Shown here in pieces: positions 4,775 through 5,186 of a DNA stretch of 5,186 nucleotides. Origin of the DNA: an uncultured Clostridia bacterium (GTDB taxonomy: Bacteria; Bacillota; Clostridia; Oscillospirales; Ruminococcaceae). The notes beneath the pieces were generated by a model. That model did not search any database. It worked only from the letters and a program-made list of their open reading frames with translations, and was not told the DNA's origin. The position numbers and the translations under genes are program-made. Each line of letters starts with the position of its first letter. Within the stretch, counting starts at the first letter, position 1. The stretch spans positions 1 through 5,186 of the forward strand of contig CANDLP010000201.1 in NCBI GenBank assembly GCA_947385505.1, in the 5' to 3' direction.

Positions 4775-5186
4775 ATGCTTGAAGTAAAGTTTTATGATGA
4801 AATTGATGACAAATTATTAAAATTTGCCGTCATTATTGCAAAAACAGACAATAAATGGGTGCTTTGTAAACATAGGGAGCGAGAAACATACGAGGTTCCA
4901 GGCGGTCACAGAGAAAACGGCGAGCATATTTTAGACACTGCAAAACGGGAGTTATATGAAGAAACGGGCGCGCTTGAATACAGCATAAAACCTATTTGTG
5001 TATATTCGGTCACTGCACCGGATAATTTTGAGGGTAATGAGACTTATGGAATGCTTTACTTTGCGAATATTCTGTCTTTTGAAAATGAATTACATAGTGA
5101 AATTGAAAGAATTCTGATTACGGAGCAGCTTGTGGAAAATTGGACATATCCGTTGATTCAACCGAAACTGATAGAAGAAGCAGGGC
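4775..5186 (+). CDS. Nudix hydrolase (3' end outside the window)
   Basis: The visible 137 codons encode a Nudix-fold pyrophosphohydrolase, which cleaves nucleoside diphosphates linked to another group, using Mg2+ or Mn2+. The Nudix box G-x5-E-x7-R-E-U-x-E-E-x-G-U is perfect: Gly44, Glu50, then R58-E59-L-Y-E62-E63-T-G65-A66. The preceding strand FAVIIAKTDNKWVLCKH and the Y-E-V-P-G-G turn at 39-44 are typical. The overall look resembles YtkD-type enzymes, which hydrolyse oxidised dGTP, but the substrate cannot be fixed and a mutT or ytkD symbol is not justified. The ATG at 4775 follows AAGGAG (4761-4766) with an 8-base spacer; an earlier ATG at 4768 in another frame gives only four codons. It has its own extended -10 promoter. 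The frame is still open at the window end, so the C-terminus is missing. Confidence 0.93.
   Translation, partial: MLEVKFYDEIDDKLLKFAVIIAKTDNKWVLCKHRERETYEVPGGHRENGEHILDTAKRELYEETGALEYSIKPICVYSVTAPDNFEGNETYGMLYFANILSFENELHSEIERILITEQLVENWTYPLIQPKLIEEAG

Noticed and set aside
1..5186. CRISPR array, tRNA or rRNA genes, or a complete insertion sequence.
   Set aside because: No regularly spaced repeats, no cloverleaf or rRNA-like sequence, and no transposase, recombinase or terminal inverted repeat pair was seen.

Overview
The window looks like chromosomal DNA of a low-GC, motile Firmicute, most likely a clostridium of the gut type (Ruminococcaceae/Oscillospiraceae or Lachnospiraceae). The grounds are AT-rich coding and spacer DNA, strong AGGAGG-like Shine-Dalgarno sites, TATAAT boxes with an upstream TGN, a chemoreceptor tail, and GNAT, Tag, KsgA and Nudix proteins of clostridial character. 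The genus cannot be fixed from this sequence. Every gene I can support lies on the plus strand.

Layout: 2-178 is the last 59 codons (stop included) of a methyl-accepting chemotaxis protein, closed by a hairpin terminator (233-271). A new unit then opens with a tandem-domain GNAT acetyltransferase (312-1214), followed 6 bp later by DNA-3-methyladenine glycosylase I, tag (1221-1772). After 52 bp comes a single-domain GNAT acetyltransferase (1825-2286), and after 62 bp the 16S rRNA dimethyladenosine transferase ksgA/rsmA (2349-3215). These four may be read as one operon. An extended -10 promoter (3334-3342) starts a separate small multispanning membrane protein (3377-3979).

The right third is eroded accessory DNA. 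A P-loop nucleotide kinase-like gene (4145-4387) has AUA where its ribosome site expects AUG, and it stops less than halfway through the fold. The gene-free stretch 4388-4774 begins AT-rich and then changes abruptly to a GC-rich patch (about 4551-4690) with two good hairpins and an 82-codon open frame that has no start codon. This is probably debris of a mobile or repeated element or a structured RNA, but I cannot name it. A second extended -10 promoter (4721-4729) drives a Nudix hydrolase (from 4775) that runs off the end of the window.

Functionally the set is housekeeping repair and nucleotide hygiene (Tag, Nudix), ribosome maturation (KsgA) and small-molecule or protein acetylation. I see no clear new multi-gene system. 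The items most worth a second look are the structured GC-rich patch, the AUA-start truncated kinase, and a hairpin that would hide the ksgA ribosome binding site.
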